From assembly GCF_000743535.1 (NCBI RefSeq), contig NZ_AVCJ01000001.1, positions 310,001-374,000 of the forward strand: a DNA stretch of 64,000 nt, in the 5' to 3' direction. Below are positions 44,863 to 53,513 of the stretch, in pieces. The position numbers and the translations under genes are program-made. The DNA comes from Arenimonas donghaensis DSM 18148 = HO3-R19 (lineage in GTDB: Bacteria; Pseudomonadota; Gammaproteobacteria; Xanthomonadales; Xanthomonadaceae). Under the pieces are notes generated by a model, which did not search any database, had not been told where the DNA came from, and saw only the letters and a list, made by a program, of their open reading frames with translations. How positions within the stretch are numbered: the stretch's first letter is position 1; each line of letters starts with the position of its first letter.

Positions 44863-46527
44863 TCACGTCGGCCGGCAGGGCCGGAACAGGTCCAGGCCAG
44901 GCTCGTAATCCTGCGTACTGACGTCCATCAGCCCCAGCACGGAACTGAACAGGTTGTCGTGGCTCAGCGGCTGGTTCCGGCGGCCGAGCAAGCAGGCCTG
45001 CGACAGACCCTCGGCCTCGCGCAGGCCCGGCGACAGCCAGACCAGCATCGGCACCTTGGTCTGCACGTCGGGGGCAATCGGGTAAGGCACGCCATGCAGG
45101 TACAGGTTCGCCTCGCCCAGCGACTCGCCGTGGTCGGAGACATAGATCAGCGCCGTGTCCCGACCCTCCTGGGCCTCCAGGAAATCGATGGTCGTCGCCA
45201 GGAAGTAGTCGGTGTAGAGAATGGCGTTGTCGTAGGCGTTCACCACCTCCTGGGACGTGCAGTCACCCAACTGGGCGTCGTGGCAGGCCGGCGTGAAACG
45301 TTCGAAGGCCGGCGGGTAGCGGCGGTAGTAGCTGGGCCCATGGTTGCCCAGCTGGTGCAGCACGATGACCTGGGCAGCTTCGGCCTCGGCCAACCGGGCC
45401 TGCAGGTCGTGCAGGAGCACTTCGTCCAGGCAGCGTTCGCCGTCGCACAGGCCGGCGATGTCGGCATGCAGGAAGGACTCGAACGGCAGGCCGTTGCAGA
45501 CGCCCTTGCAGCCGGTCTGGTTGTCCCGCCAGGCCACCGCCACGCCGGCGTGGTCCAGCACCTGCAGCAGGGAGTCGGAACGCGCGATGGCGCCCTTGTC
45601 GTAATCCCGCCGTCCACGCTGGGCGAACATGCACGGCAACGAAACCTCCGTGCTGGTGCCGCAGGCGGTGACGTCGGTGAAATTCACGACATCACGCCGG
45701 GCCAGCATCGGCGTCGTATTCCTGGCGTAACCCGACAGGCCCCAGTTGCGGGCGCGCACGGTTTCCCCGACCACGATCACCAGGAGCCGGGGCCGGCCAC
45801 CTGCCGGGGTCGCCAGGACCGCATCCGTGCCTACCGGGATGTGTGGCTTGTTCGCGCTGGAAACCGCATCGCCGGCGACGCGCGCCAGCGACGCGATCCA
45901 GTTGCCGGGCGTGACCAGGTAGCGCATCGGCTTGTGGTTGCGCATCAGCGACGCCATGTCCTGGAAGGTCGCCAGCGACGCGCCCAGCAGCAGGCACGAC
46001 ACCACGGTCATGACGACCGCACGTCGGCCCAGCGCCACCAGCCACGGTCGTTCCACCCATCGCACGCGGGCTAGCAGGGCCAGGGGCACGGCCGCGTACA
46101 GCGCCAGCGTCCACGCCAGGCCCGGCGTGACCAATTCGGCGGCTTCCTTGGGCTCGCTGTGCAGGACGTTGCGCAGCATGTCCACGTCCAGGAACACCGC
46201 GTACTCGCCCATGTAGTAAACGGCGATCGCGCTGACCACGATCATCAGCCCGACGATGAGCTTGGCGTTCCACCGCGCCAGCAGCACCAGCAGGAGCAAG
46301 GCATGCAGGCCCCAAACGACGATCGCGAACGCCGCCGCAACGGCCCATCCCCTGCCCTGGTGCAAGTCGACCCGGGCCGCGAGGAAGCGCCAGAAGGCAT
46401 TGTTGTAGAACAGCGTGAACAGCGCGGCCGCCACCAGGGCGAAGGTCTCGAGGCTGATTGACGGACGCCAGCGGAAGAAACGCCAGACGCCAGGCGTTGT
46501 CGGGAAAGCGGAGCCAATCGTGTCCAT
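44863..46527 (-). CDS. eptA: Lipid A phosphoethanolamine transferase (EptA/MCR-like)
   Basis: This 554-residue inner-membrane enzyme has five N-terminal helices (to about residue 190) and a periplasmic alkaline-phosphatase-fold domain. Key residues are present: Glu255 in VVGETVRARN, catalytic Thr293 within CGTSTEVSLPCMF, the disulfide pair Cys289/Cys299, TGCKGVCNG, HQLGNHGPSYYRRYP, and YVSDHGESLGE with the metal-binding Asp-His. EptA transfers phosphoethanolamine from phosphatidylethanolamine to lipid A, lowering negative charge and giving polymyxin resistance. It lies 119 bases downstream of a histidine kinase gene on the same strand, a PmrAB-EptA-like arrangement. Confidence 0.95.
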   Translation of the reverse strand: MDTIGSAFPTTPGVWRFFRWRPSISLETFALVAAALFTLFYNNAFWRFLAARVDLHQGRGWAVAAAFAIVVWGLHALLLLVLLARWNAKLIVGLMIVVSAIAVYYMGEYAVFLDVDMLRNVLHSEPKEAAELVTPGLAWTLALYAAVPLALLARVRWVERPWLVALGRRAVVMTVVSCLLLGASLATFQDMASLMRNHKPMRYLVTPGNWIASLARVAGDAVSSANKPHIPVGTDAVLATPAGGRPRLLVIVVGETVRARNWGLSGYARNTTPMLARRDVVNFTDVTACGTSTEVSLPCMFAQRGRRDYDKGAIARSDSLLQVLDHAGVAVAWRDNQTGCKGVCNGLPFESFLHADIAGLCDGERCLDEVLLHDLQARLAEAEAAQVIVLHQLGNHGPSYYRRYPPAFERFTPACHDAQLGDCTSQEVVNAYDNAILYTDYFLATTIDFLEAQEGRDTALIYVSDHGESLGEANLYLHGVPYPIAPDVQTKVPMLVWLSPGLREAEGLSQACLLGRRNQPLSHDNLFSSVLGLMDVSTQDYEPGLDLFRPCRPT

Positions 46528-46646
46528 CGGGCGGTGACCAGGAAGATCGCGAGCAGGCGTGTCGCGCAGGCAGGCAGCTTGCCGACGTGGCCCGTGGTTT
46601 CTTCTTGGCCGGTCCTGAGTGCGCTGTTAAGCGAACCGGATCGGGC

Positions 46647-47861
46647 TCAGCGCACCATTTCCAGCGCCACGCGCAGTCGGCCCTGCGCGTCCTGCCCCTG
46701 GACCAGCCGCCAGTCCAGCTCGCGGCACAGCCGCTCGACGAACATCAGGCCCAGGCCCCGGTCGCTGCGTTCGACCTTGCCATCACCGTCGGGCCCATGA
46801 CCCTGCTCGGCCAGGACCAGGCCGCCGGGCGTGATGTCCAGGTCCCAGGCCACGCCGGGCATGCGGCTCAAGGCCCGTTGCAGCAATACGTTGACCACGC
46901 ACTCGACCCAACGTTTGGGGGCGTGGACCTGCAAGGGGTGCAGGCCGCGCACGTGCACCAGCGCCTGGCCATCGGGATTGAGCCGGGCCAGGCGGGACAG
47001 TGCTTCGCTGACCACGGTCGGCAGCAGCACGGCGTCGGTTTCCACCGGCATGGCGCGCCCGCCCAGCAGCAGGGCTTCGACCAGCAGGGACAGTTCGTCG
47101 ATGGCGCGGTCGATCCGGTCCAGTCGACGCCCCTGCGGGGCCGGCAGGCCGGGGTCGTCGCGCATCACTTCGACCGCGCCACGCACCACCGTGATGGGGG
47201 TGCGCAGCTCGTGGCTGGCGTTGGCATGGAAGGCCTGTTCAGCCGATTCGGCTTCGCTGAGCCGGGCCTGGTAGCCGTCGATCGCCGCCGCCAGGCGCCC
47301 GACCTCGTCGCGGCTGAATTCGCTGGCCAGGCGGGTGGCGACCGGGCGCACCGGCAGGGTTTCCACCACGTGGGCCAGGCGGCGCACCGGACTGACGGCG
47401 CGTCCGGCCATCAGCCAGCCCAGCCAGCCCGAGGCCAGGCTGCCCAACAGCACCACGGCCAGCATGATCTGCACCAGGTAGCGCTCCAGCGCCTCGATGG
47501 CGCCCAGGTCCACGACGAAGACCAGCCGATGCCCGGGTTGGCCGAACACGCCCACGTGCACGCCGTCCCGGCCTGAGACCCGGGGCTCGTGGATGCCAGG
47601 CGCGAGCGCGCGGAACGCTTCGGGCGCATCCGCCTCGCGGTAGGCGGAAAACCCCTGCGATACCGGCAGCGAAAGCCCAGGATGGGTCTGAAGACGTTCC
47701 TGGTAGTGCTCGCCCTGCGATTGCAGGATGGCGCCGATGAGGATGTGCTCGTAGTCCTCGGCGATGAAAAGCGTCGCTACCGCGAAGCCCAGGCTCATCA
47801 GGAAGCCCATCGCGGCGTAGGCGAGCGCGACCCGCCAGCGGAGGCTGGCCCGGGCGTTCAC
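46647..47861 (-). CDS. Sensor histidine kinase with unusual ATP-binding region
   Basis: This 404-residue inner-membrane kinase has two helices (about 12-34 and 132-152) flanking a periplasmic sensor of about 95 residues, then HAMP (155-205) and a dimerisation domain with phospho-acceptor His217 (NASHELRTPITVV). The catalytic domain is short and odd: the N-box reads VVNVLLQRALSR instead of NLLxNA, the G1 box DxGxG reads EQGHG, while a GLGLMFV G2 box remains. Activity may be reduced, or the domain simply diverged. It overlaps the response regulator gene by 4 bases and precedes eptA, so it probably controls lipid A modification. Confidence 0.9.
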   Translation of the reverse strand: MNARASLRWRVALAYAAMGFLMSLGFAVATLFIAEDYEHILIGAILQSQGEHYQERLQTHPGLSLPVSQGFSAYREADAPEAFRALAPGIHEPRVSGRDGVHVGVFGQPGHRLVFVVDLGAIEALERYLVQIMLAVVLLGSLASGWLGWLMAGRAVSPVRRLAHVVETLPVRPVATRLASEFSRDEVGRLAAAIDGYQARLSEAESAEQAFHANASHELRTPITVVRGAVEVMRDDPGLPAPQGRRLDRIDRAIDELSLLVEALLLGGRAMPVETDAVLLPTVVSEALSRLARLNPDGQALVHVRGLHPLQVHAPKRWVECVVNVLLQRALSRMPGVAWDLDITPGGLVLAEQGHGPDGDGKVERSDRGLGLMFVERLCRELDWRLVQGQDAQGRLRVALEMVR

Positions 47862-48541
47862 CAGGCCTCCCCCAGGCGATAGCCGATGCCATGCACCGTA
47901 TGGATGAGCGCATTCCCGAAGGGCTTGTCCATCGCATTGCGCAGCGCGTGGATATGCGTGTGCAGCGCCGCCTGGTCACCGCCTTCCGCGCCCCAGACCA
48001 CGCGGGCCAGGCGTTCGTGCGCCACCACCCGGGGCGACTCATGGATCAGGCACTCGAGGATCCGGGTTTGTGTGCGCGTCAGCGCGATGCTCTGGCCCTC
48101 GCGGCGCACCACGTGCGACTGCGGGTCGAGCTCGAGTCCGGCCGCCGACAGGATCGAACCCGGCGCGGGCTTGCCCATGCGGGCCAGCACGCCGATGCGC
48201 GCTTCGAGTTCCTTGAGCGCGAAGGGCTTGACCAGGTAGTCGTCGGCACCGTGGGCGAAGCCGCTGAGCTTGTCCTCGAGCTGGTCGCGGGCGGTGAGCA
48301 TGATCACCGGCACGCCCTGCCCCGCTTCGCGCAGTCGCTGGCACAGCAGCAGCCCATCGAGCCGGGGCAGCCCCAGGTCGAGCACGATCACGTCGTAGCG
48401 CCCCTTGAGCGCCATGCGAAGACCCGTGGCACCGTCGGCCGCGTGGTCGACTTCGTGGCCACGGGCCGAGAAGTAGTCCCAGATGTTGGCGGCGACGTCC
48501 GACTGGTCTTCGACCACCAGGAGTTGCAGGGATTGGCTCAC
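47858..48541 (-). CDS. OmpR/PmrA-type response regulator
   Basis: The GTG at 48541 overlaps the stop of the upstream gene (GTGA), favouring it over an ATG 14 codons earlier. The 228-residue product has a receiver domain with acidic pair Glu11-Asp12, phospho-acceptor Asp55 (VLDLGLP) and Lys in KPFAL. The winged-helix DNA-binding domain follows (SIALTRTQTRILECLIHESP, LHTHIHALRNAMDKP, IHTVHGIGYRL). It is likely phosphorylated by the adjacent kinase and binds promoters in this operon. By order it resembles PmrA or QseB; which one cannot be told. Confidence 0.92.
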   Translation of the reverse strand: MSQSLQLLVVEDQSDVAANIWDYFSARGHEVDHAADGATGLRMALKGRYDVIVLDLGLPRLDGLLLCQRLREAGQGVPVIMLTARDQLEDKLSGFAHGADDYLVKPFALKELEARIGVLARMGKPAPGSILSAAGLELDPQSHVVRREGQSIALTRTQTRILECLIHESPRVVAHERLARVVWGAEGGDQAALHTHIHALRNAMDKPFGNALIHTVHGIGYRLGEAW

Positions 48542-49155
48542 ACGGTTTTTCCGGTAGCCCTTCGGCCGCCCAGTGCGGCCCATGTGCACAATGATGAGAC
48601 CACCAGTCGCCGGAGTAAACGCCTGCACGCGCTCCATAGTGGCAGCGGCTCGCCTGCAACCCTGGGTTGCGTGCACCGCTGCCCGTCCAGGGCCAGGAGC
48701 TCGGGCAACCAGGCCGCCATGGCGGGGATGCGCGGCAAGGCGGAGAAAGCACCGGTCCGGAACAGCACGGGGCGTCCCCTGCCCGCCGCCACGCACGGGG
48801 AACCTTCGGGTTCCCGCCGCAGCTGTGCCAGCATCGCCTGCACGCAGGCCGCTTCGTCATCCGGACCGGCAAGCTCTGGAAACAGGACAACCCAGTCGGC
48901 CCTGGCCTGGTCGACGCCGTAGCCCAAGGCATCGGAAACCGGGCATCGCCGGGTATGCAGGACCGGCCGGCTCCTCGGGAAAGTTCGCGCCACGTCCCTG
49001 AACGCCAGGCTGGTGTCGTCTGGATGGCCATAGCCGACAAGCAGGAACTCGAAATCGACGTGACCGTCGAGGCGTTCTTCCAGTCGCGCCAGTCGCTCGA
49101 CAAGAACCGCCGGGGTGGCGTGTTTCAGGCAAAAAAGCAGGCTCAGTTCGGGCAT
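48538..49155 (-). CDS. Glycosyltransferase-2-like protein, short
   Basis: The ATG at 49155 begins MPELSLLFCLKHATPAVLVE. The 205-residue protein resembles the nucleotide-sugar-binding half of family-2 glycosyltransferases (FEFLLVGYGHPDDTSLAF, then RARADWVVLFPEL-like strand around QARADWVVLFPELAGP). No DxD metal motif or acceptor domain is evident, and it is much shorter than typical GT2 enzymes. A Cys/Arg-rich C-terminus follows. It leads the leftward operon with the two-component system and eptA, so an envelope-sugar role is plausible but unproven. Confidence 0.55.
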   Translation of the reverse strand: MPELSLLFCLKHATPAVLVERLARLEERLDGHVDFEFLLVGYGHPDDTSLAFRDVARTFPRSRPVLHTRRCPVSDALGYGVDQARADWVVLFPELAGPDDEAACVQAMLAQLRREPEGSPCVAAGRGRPVLFRTGAFSALPRIPAMAAWLPELLALDGQRCTQPRVAGEPLPLWSACRRLLRRLVVSSLCTWAALGGRRATGKTV

Positions 49156-49277
49156 GGCAACGACCAGGTGAGGTCCGATGCCCCACGATGCGCCCGGCGG
49201 GCGTCGCTGGGCCTTGGGCAATCCTTGGTGGTTCGTTAAGCGGGCCCGGGCGGGTCGGCCTGCGATCTGCATGCATG

Positions 49278-49294
49278 CCTTGCAGCCTGCAAGG
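49278..49294. promoter_or_regulatory. Perfect inverted repeat between divergent operons
   Basis: CCTTGCA-GCC-TGCAAGG is a perfect 7-bp inverted repeat with a 3-base spacer in the 257-base gap between the glycosyltransferase/two-component/eptA operon and the DUF305 gene. It has the size of a MerR or other dimer operator, but no fitting -35/-10 pair is seen around it. The rest of this gap holds no gene. Confidence 0.4.
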
Positions 49295-49412
49295 AGAAAG
49301 CGTCGCCCCGGTCCGGTGCGCGACCGGTGCCTTCGCCCGCCCTTGCGTCGCTGCCATGGCCTGGCACGAAACATGTATCGCAAAGAGCTGAGCCCCAAAA
49401 CAAGGCAACGTG

Positions 49413-49874
49413 ATGACCCCCCTGAATCCCTATCTCCGATTCGCGCTGATGCTGCTCACGTCCGGCCTCGTGATGTACGGCCTGATGTACCTGCATACCT
49501 ACGAGCTCGCGCACGTGTTCTACAGCCAGACAAGGCTTTGGATGACCCTGATCATGGTGGCGGGCATGGCCGTGGTGATGCTGGCCTTCATGCAGGGCAT
49601 GTACCGGAACCCGCGTGCCAACGTGGTGGTCGTGCTCCTGGCGGCACTCGGTTTCGCCGGCAGCCTGTGGCTGGTGCGCAGCCAGCAGACCGTCGACGAC
49701 GTTTCCTACATGAAGGCGATGATCCCCCACCACTCCATCGCCATTCTCACCAGCAAGCGTGCCCAGATACGGGACCCGCGCGTGCGCCAGCTTGCCGACG
49801 ACATCATCGCCGCGCAGGAGCGCGAGATCACCGAGATGAAGGCGCTGATCGAGGCGCTCGAATCACGCGAATGA
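49413..49874 (+). CDS. DUF305 membrane protein (copy 2)
   Basis: This 153-residue protein starts at the ATG at 49413 (a GTG lies one codon upstream). It has about three hydrophobic segments and the C-terminal motif MIPHHSIAILTSKRAQIRDP. It is clearly a paralogue of the protein at 18651-19097: both share SLWLVRSQ or ALWLVRSQ, then VDDVSYMKAMIPHHSIAILT or the near-identical EDVSWMKAMIPHHSIAILT. The family is common in metal-resistance regions; its function is unknown. Here it stands outside the metal island, next to a stress-type membrane protein gene. Confidence 0.88.
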   Translation: MTPLNPYLRFALMLLTSGLVMYGLMYLHTYELAHVFYSQTRLWMTLIMVAGMAVVMLAFMQGMYRNPRANVVVVLLAALGFAGSLWLVRSQQTVDDVSYMKAMIPHHSIAILTSKRAQIRDPRVRQLADDIIAAQEREITEMKALIEALESRE

Positions 49875-49964
49875 TGGCGACGTCGGCCACGCATCGTTCA
49901 CCCTCGGGCAACGCAGCCCTGTGTATAGCTGTGGACGTCCCTTTCGTGCAGGAGTTAACGCGAA

Positions 49965-50462
49965 ATGAAAACCAAACATGTTTTCCAGGCGCAGGACGTC
50001 GACATCGCGGCGAGCGCCGTGGGCAGCCTGCGCAGGCTCGGCATCGAGGATGAGGATATCTCCCTGATCGCGCGCTCCGACCTGGAAATGCAGGTCATCC
50101 CGGAGAAATTCCGCGAGTCCCGCTCGGACTTCATGCCGGCCGCCGTGAAAGGCGCGGTCGGTGGCGGTGCCACCGGCCTGGTCGCGGGTCTCGTGGCGGT
50201 CGCCATTCCCCCGCTTGGCGTCACCCTTGCGGGCGCGGCCGCCATTGCCGCGGTCGGCGCCGCCGCCGGCACCTGGTCGGCAGCGCTGATGGGGTCGGCC
50301 CTGCCCGACCCGGTGCGGCAGAAATTCGAAGACGAAGTGAAGGCCGGCCGCGTCCTGATCGTCGTTGACGCCACCGACGAAGACCACGCCAGGCTGGAGC
50401 CGGCCATGCGCGAAGCGGGCGTGCGACGCCTCGACTTCGAAGAGAGTTCCCAGATGACCTGA
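49965..50462 (+). CDS. Glycine-rich membrane protein of DUF1269-like type
   Basis: This 165-residue protein has an N-terminal alpha/beta domain (KHVFQAQDVDIAASAVGSLR, GIEDEDISLIARSD), then a Gly/Ala-rich hydrophobic segment (about residues 62-105, AVGGGATGLVAGLVAVAIPP and on) able to form two membrane helices. A second small domain follows (VLIVVDATDEDHARLEPAMR). It resembles general-stress membrane proteins of the DUF1269/YsnF-N type, without certain assignment. An AGGAG site precedes the ATG. No partner is obvious. Confidence 0.75.
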   Translation: MKTKHVFQAQDVDIAASAVGSLRRLGIEDEDISLIARSDLEMQVIPEKFRESRSDFMPAAVKGAVGGGATGLVAGLVAVAIPPLGVTLAGAAAIAAVGAAAGTWSAALMGSALPDPVRQKFEDEVKAGRVLIVVDATDEDHARLEPAMREAGVRRLDFEESSQMT

Positions 50463-50551
50463 GCCCGGAAACGCAAACCGCGCGTTTTCACGGGCTCAAT
50501 GCGGACGCTGCGACATCCTGCTGGCCAGCTTCGCCTTCTCCGGTCCGCCCT

Positions 50552-51112
50552 ATGTCCCGCTACATCCGCCTCGTTTATGCCAGCCGCGCCACCTTTCCGC
50601 CCATCCGGGAGGGCGCCGGGATCCATCCCGAGGTGGCGCGCATCCTGGTGCAGTCGCGCCGCAACAACGTCCAGCAGCGCCTGGTCGGCGGCCTGCATTT
50701 CGCCGACGGCAGTTTCTTCCAGTGCCTGGAAGGCCGGGAGGATGACGTCGATGCGCTGTACACGCGCCTGGCCGGGGACCCGCGCCACTGCGACCTGCGC
50801 CTGCTGGACCGCCGGATCATCGATGAGCCCGCTTTCGGCGACTGGGCCATGAAGCACGTGCCCAACGCACCGGAGGTCCAGCAACTGCTGGCCCGCCACG
50901 GCCGTAGCGGCTTCGAGCCCCACTCGTTCCCGCCGCCGCTGGTGGACGCCATGGTGAACCTGCTGCTGCAGCGCCCCGACCTGCCGCCGCCGGGCGCGCA
51001 CGACGTCGCGGAGCTGCAGGCGTCGGCGCGACGCATGCTGGTCGCCCGCATCGCGGTGGCCACCGGTTTGGCCGCCACCGTGGGCGCGGCGGCGGCGAGC
51101 TGGATGCGCTGA
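50552..51112 (+). CDS. BLUF-domain blue-light sensor with C-terminal membrane segment
   Basis: This 186-residue protein has a BLUF domain in residues 1-100: LVYASRAT with the flavin-site Tyr9, RRNNVQQRLVGGLHF with Asn38/Asn39, and GSFFQCLEG with Gln57, then DPRHCDLRLL and FGDWAMK, all as expected for FAD-based blue-light photoreceptors. The Tyr-Gln pair needed for photochemistry is present. After residue 160 comes a hydrophobic segment (VARIAVATGLAATVGAAAAS) that could anchor it to the membrane. No effector domain (EAL, cyclase) is attached, so it must signal through a partner. Confidence 0.9.
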   Translation: MSRYIRLVYASRATFPPIREGAGIHPEVARILVQSRRNNVQQRLVGGLHFADGSFFQCLEGREDDVDALYTRLAGDPRHCDLRLLDRRIIDEPAFGDWAMKHVPNAPEVQQLLARHGRSGFEPHSFPPPLVDAMVNLLLQRPDLPPPGAHDVAELQASARRMLVARIAVATGLAATVGAAAASWMR

Positions 51113-51185
51113 ACCTTCCCGGCCTCGGGCCGGCCAGCGAATCCCGGGCAGCGATCCGAACGCGGCCCCTAGCTTGCCGGATGGC

Positions 51186-52277
51186 TCATGTGGCGCCCGG
51201 CCCGCAGCCCGGGCAGTCGGGATCGGCGCGCAGGCGGGTTTCCCGGAAGCGCATCGCCAGGGCATCGAAATGCAGCAGGCGGCCCGCGAGCGGTTCGCCA
51301 ATGCCCAGCAACAACTTGATGACTTCGGTCGCCTGCAGCAGGCCAATGACACCCGGCAGCACGCCGAGCACGCCGGCCTCGGCGCAGTTGGGCGCGTCCT
51401 CGGCCGCGGGCGGCTCGGGGAACAGGCAGCGGTAACACGGCGACCTGCCGCGATCGCGGCCGGCGTCGAAAACACTCACCTGGCCCTCGAAGCGGTGCAC
51501 CGCGCCGTACACCAGCGGCTTGCCGTGGCGCAGGCAGGCGCCGTTGAGCACGTAGCGGACCGGGAAATTGTCGGCGCCGTCGAGCACCACGTCGACCGCC
51601 TGCACCAGGGCGTCGACGGTCTGGGCGTTGACGCGCAGTTTTTCCGCCTGGACCTGCACGCGCGGATTCAAGGCCGCCAGGGTCTGCTGCGCGGAATCGA
51701 CCTTCGGCACGCCGATGCGCGCTTCGGTGTGCAATACCTGGCGCTGCAGGTTACTGCGGTCCACGACGTCGTCATCGGCGACCACCAGCTTGCCGACACC
51801 CGCCGCGGCCAGGTACAGCGCCGCCGGCGACCCCAGGCCTCCCGCCCCCACCAGCAGCACGCGGGCCTGCGCCAGCCGGCGCTGGCCGTCCAGACCCACC
51901 TGGGGCAGGCGCAGGTGGCGCGAATAACGCTCCAGGAAGTCGGCGTCCTCCGGTGCCCCGGCGACGGTGGGCAGGCCGTCCTTGCACCAGGCCTCGTAAC
52001 CGCCGGCCACCGAGCACAGGCGGCCGTAGCCGCGCGCCTGCAGCGCCTGCGCCGCGAGCAGCGAACGGCGGCCGCTGCCGCAGATCAGCAGCAGTTCGGC
52101 GCCGGTGTCGGGCGTCACCTGTCCGGGATTGGCTTCGAGCGCGGCGCGCGGCAGCGGCAGGGCACCTTCGGGCAGGCCCAGTGCATGTTCACCGGCCTCG
52201 CGCACGTCCAGCAGTCGACTGCCCTGCGCCATGCGGCGCCGCGCCTCGGCCGGGCTGATTTCCTCGATCTTCGGCAT
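51186..52277 (-). CDS. moeB: MoeB/ThiF-type sulfur-carrier adenylyltransferase with N-terminal rhodanese domain
   Basis: This 363-residue protein has a rhodanese domain in residues 1-105 with active-site Cys66 (LLICGSGRRS). A MoeB/ThiF/HesA domain follows, with ATP-binding VGAGGLGSPAALYLA (about 145-160), DDDVVDRSNLQRQ, and zinc-binding Cys pairs (CYRC and CPGC). MoeB activates the MoaD C-terminus by adenylation for molybdopterin synthesis; the rhodanese part could supply or move sulfur. In MoeZ-like fusions the rhodanese is usually C-terminal, so the order is reversed here. It is last in the leftward run, 9 bases after moeA. Confidence 0.93.
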   Translation of the reverse strand: MPKIEEISPAEARRRMAQGSRLLDVREAGEHALGLPEGALPLPRAALEANPGQVTPDTGAELLLICGSGRRSLLAAQALQARGYGRLCSVAGGYEAWCKDGLPTVAGAPEDADFLERYSRHLRLPQVGLDGQRRLAQARVLLVGAGGLGSPAALYLAAAGVGKLVVADDDVVDRSNLQRQVLHTEARIGVPKVDSAQQTLAALNPRVQVQAEKLRVNAQTVDALVQAVDVVLDGADNFPVRYVLNGACLRHGKPLVYGAVHRFEGQVSVFDAGRDRGRSPCYRCLFPEPPAAEDAPNCAEAGVLGVLPGVIGLLQATEVIKLLLGIGEPLAGRLLHFDALAMRFRETRLRADPDCPGCGPGAT

Positions 52278-52286
52278 GCCGCCAGT

Positions 52287-53513
52287 CTAGCCGCGACCCG
52301 AGGAGCTGGGCAGGCAGTCAACGACGCTGCCCGCCGGGAAGTGCCCGGCGCCCTCGGGCAGCACCAGCAGCACGTCGTTGCCGGCGGCGGCCGCCAGGCG
52401 ATGCGAGCCGGTGGCCGGGTCGGGCTGCACCTGCAGCTGGCCGGAGGCGTCGACCTGCAGCCGGCCACGCATGAACTCGAGCCGCTCGTGGCGCTTGTCC
52501 ACGGGCAACGCCAGCTTCGCCCGCCAGCGGCTGCGCGGTTCGACGCGCCCCTGCAGGCCGTCGACCAGGCGTCGGCCCAGGGTGAGGAAGGTGGCCAGCA
52601 CCGACACCGGATTGCCGGGCAGGCCAAGCAACAGCGCGTCGCCCAGGCGCCCGAACAGCAGCGGCATGCCGGGCTTCATCCGGACTTTCCAGAAATAGGT
52701 TTCGCCGCGCGCCTGCAGCAGGGCCGGCAAATGGTCTTTTTCCCCCGCGGACACCCCGCCGCAGGTGATGACCAGGTCGAAGGAGAACGCGGCGTCTTCG
52801 AGCATGGCCGCGATGCGCGCCGGGTCGTCGGGCAGGATGGGCCAGGCCACGGGTTCCAGGCCTTCGGCCACCAGCAGGGTCTGCAGCAAGGCCCGGTTGG
52901 AGTCGTGGATCTCGCCCGGGGCCAGCGCCTGGCCCGGTGGCCGCAGCTCGTCGCCGGTGGTGAACACCGCCACCGTGGGGCGGCGGGCGACCGAAAGCTC
53001 GGGCAGGCCCAGGGCCGCGGCGAGACCAATGCGCGCCGGCGTCAGCACGTCGCCGGCCGCCAGCAGCCGCGTGCCGGCCTCGACATCCTCGCCGGCCCGG
53101 CGGATGTGCTGGCGCATCGCGGGCGGGGTGTCGGTGAAGAGACGATCGCCCTCGACGCGGGCGTTTTCCTTGATCAGGATCGCGTCGGCGCCGGCCGGCA
53201 GCGGTGCGCCGGTGGTGATGCGGCTGCCCTGCCCCGTCTGCAGCACCAGCCCGCGGTCGGTGCCGGCGAACTGCTCGCCGACCAATTCCCAGCCCGCGTC
53301 CGGCATCGGCAGGCCCCGCACCGCGAAGCCGTCCATGGCGGCGTTGTCGAAATTGGGAAGACCGATCGGCGCGACCAGGTCGTCGGCCAGTACGCGGCCC
53401 AGGCCACGCTGGAGCGGAATGCGCTCAGGCGCGAGCCGGCGCTCGCGGGCCACGCGGTCGATGATGGCGGCGGCTTCGTCGAAGCCGATGCGGGTCGGGA
53501 AATCAACGTTCAT
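52287..53513 (-). CDS. moeA: Molybdopterin molybdenumtransferase MoeA
   Basis: This 408-residue cytoplasmic enzyme has the MoeA motifs: PNFDNAAMDGFAVRG, AGTDRGLVLQTGQGSRITTG, TGAPLPAGADAILIKENA, STTGDEL-like VAVFTTGDEL, CGGVSAGEKDHLP, and MKPGMPLLFGRLGDALLLGL with PGNPVSV. It inserts molybdate into adenylated molybdopterin to finish the molybdenum cofactor. It overlaps mobA by four bases and precedes moeB, a compact cofactor cluster. Length is normal. Confidence 0.95.
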   Translation of the reverse strand: MNVDFPTRIGFDEAAAIIDRVARERRLAPERIPLQRGLGRVLADDLVAPIGLPNFDNAAMDGFAVRGLPMPDAGWELVGEQFAGTDRGLVLQTGQGSRITTGAPLPAGADAILIKENARVEGDRLFTDTPPAMRQHIRRAGEDVEAGTRLLAAGDVLTPARIGLAAALGLPELSVARRPTVAVFTTGDELRPPGQALAPGEIHDSNRALLQTLLVAEGLEPVAWPILPDDPARIAAMLEDAAFSFDLVITCGGVSAGEKDHLPALLQARGETYFWKVRMKPGMPLLFGRLGDALLLGLPGNPVSVLATFLTLGRRLVDGLQGRVEPRSRWRAKLALPVDKRHERLEFMRGRLQVDASGQLQVQPDPATGSHRLAAAAGNDVLLVLPEGAGHFPAGSVVDCLPSSSGRG

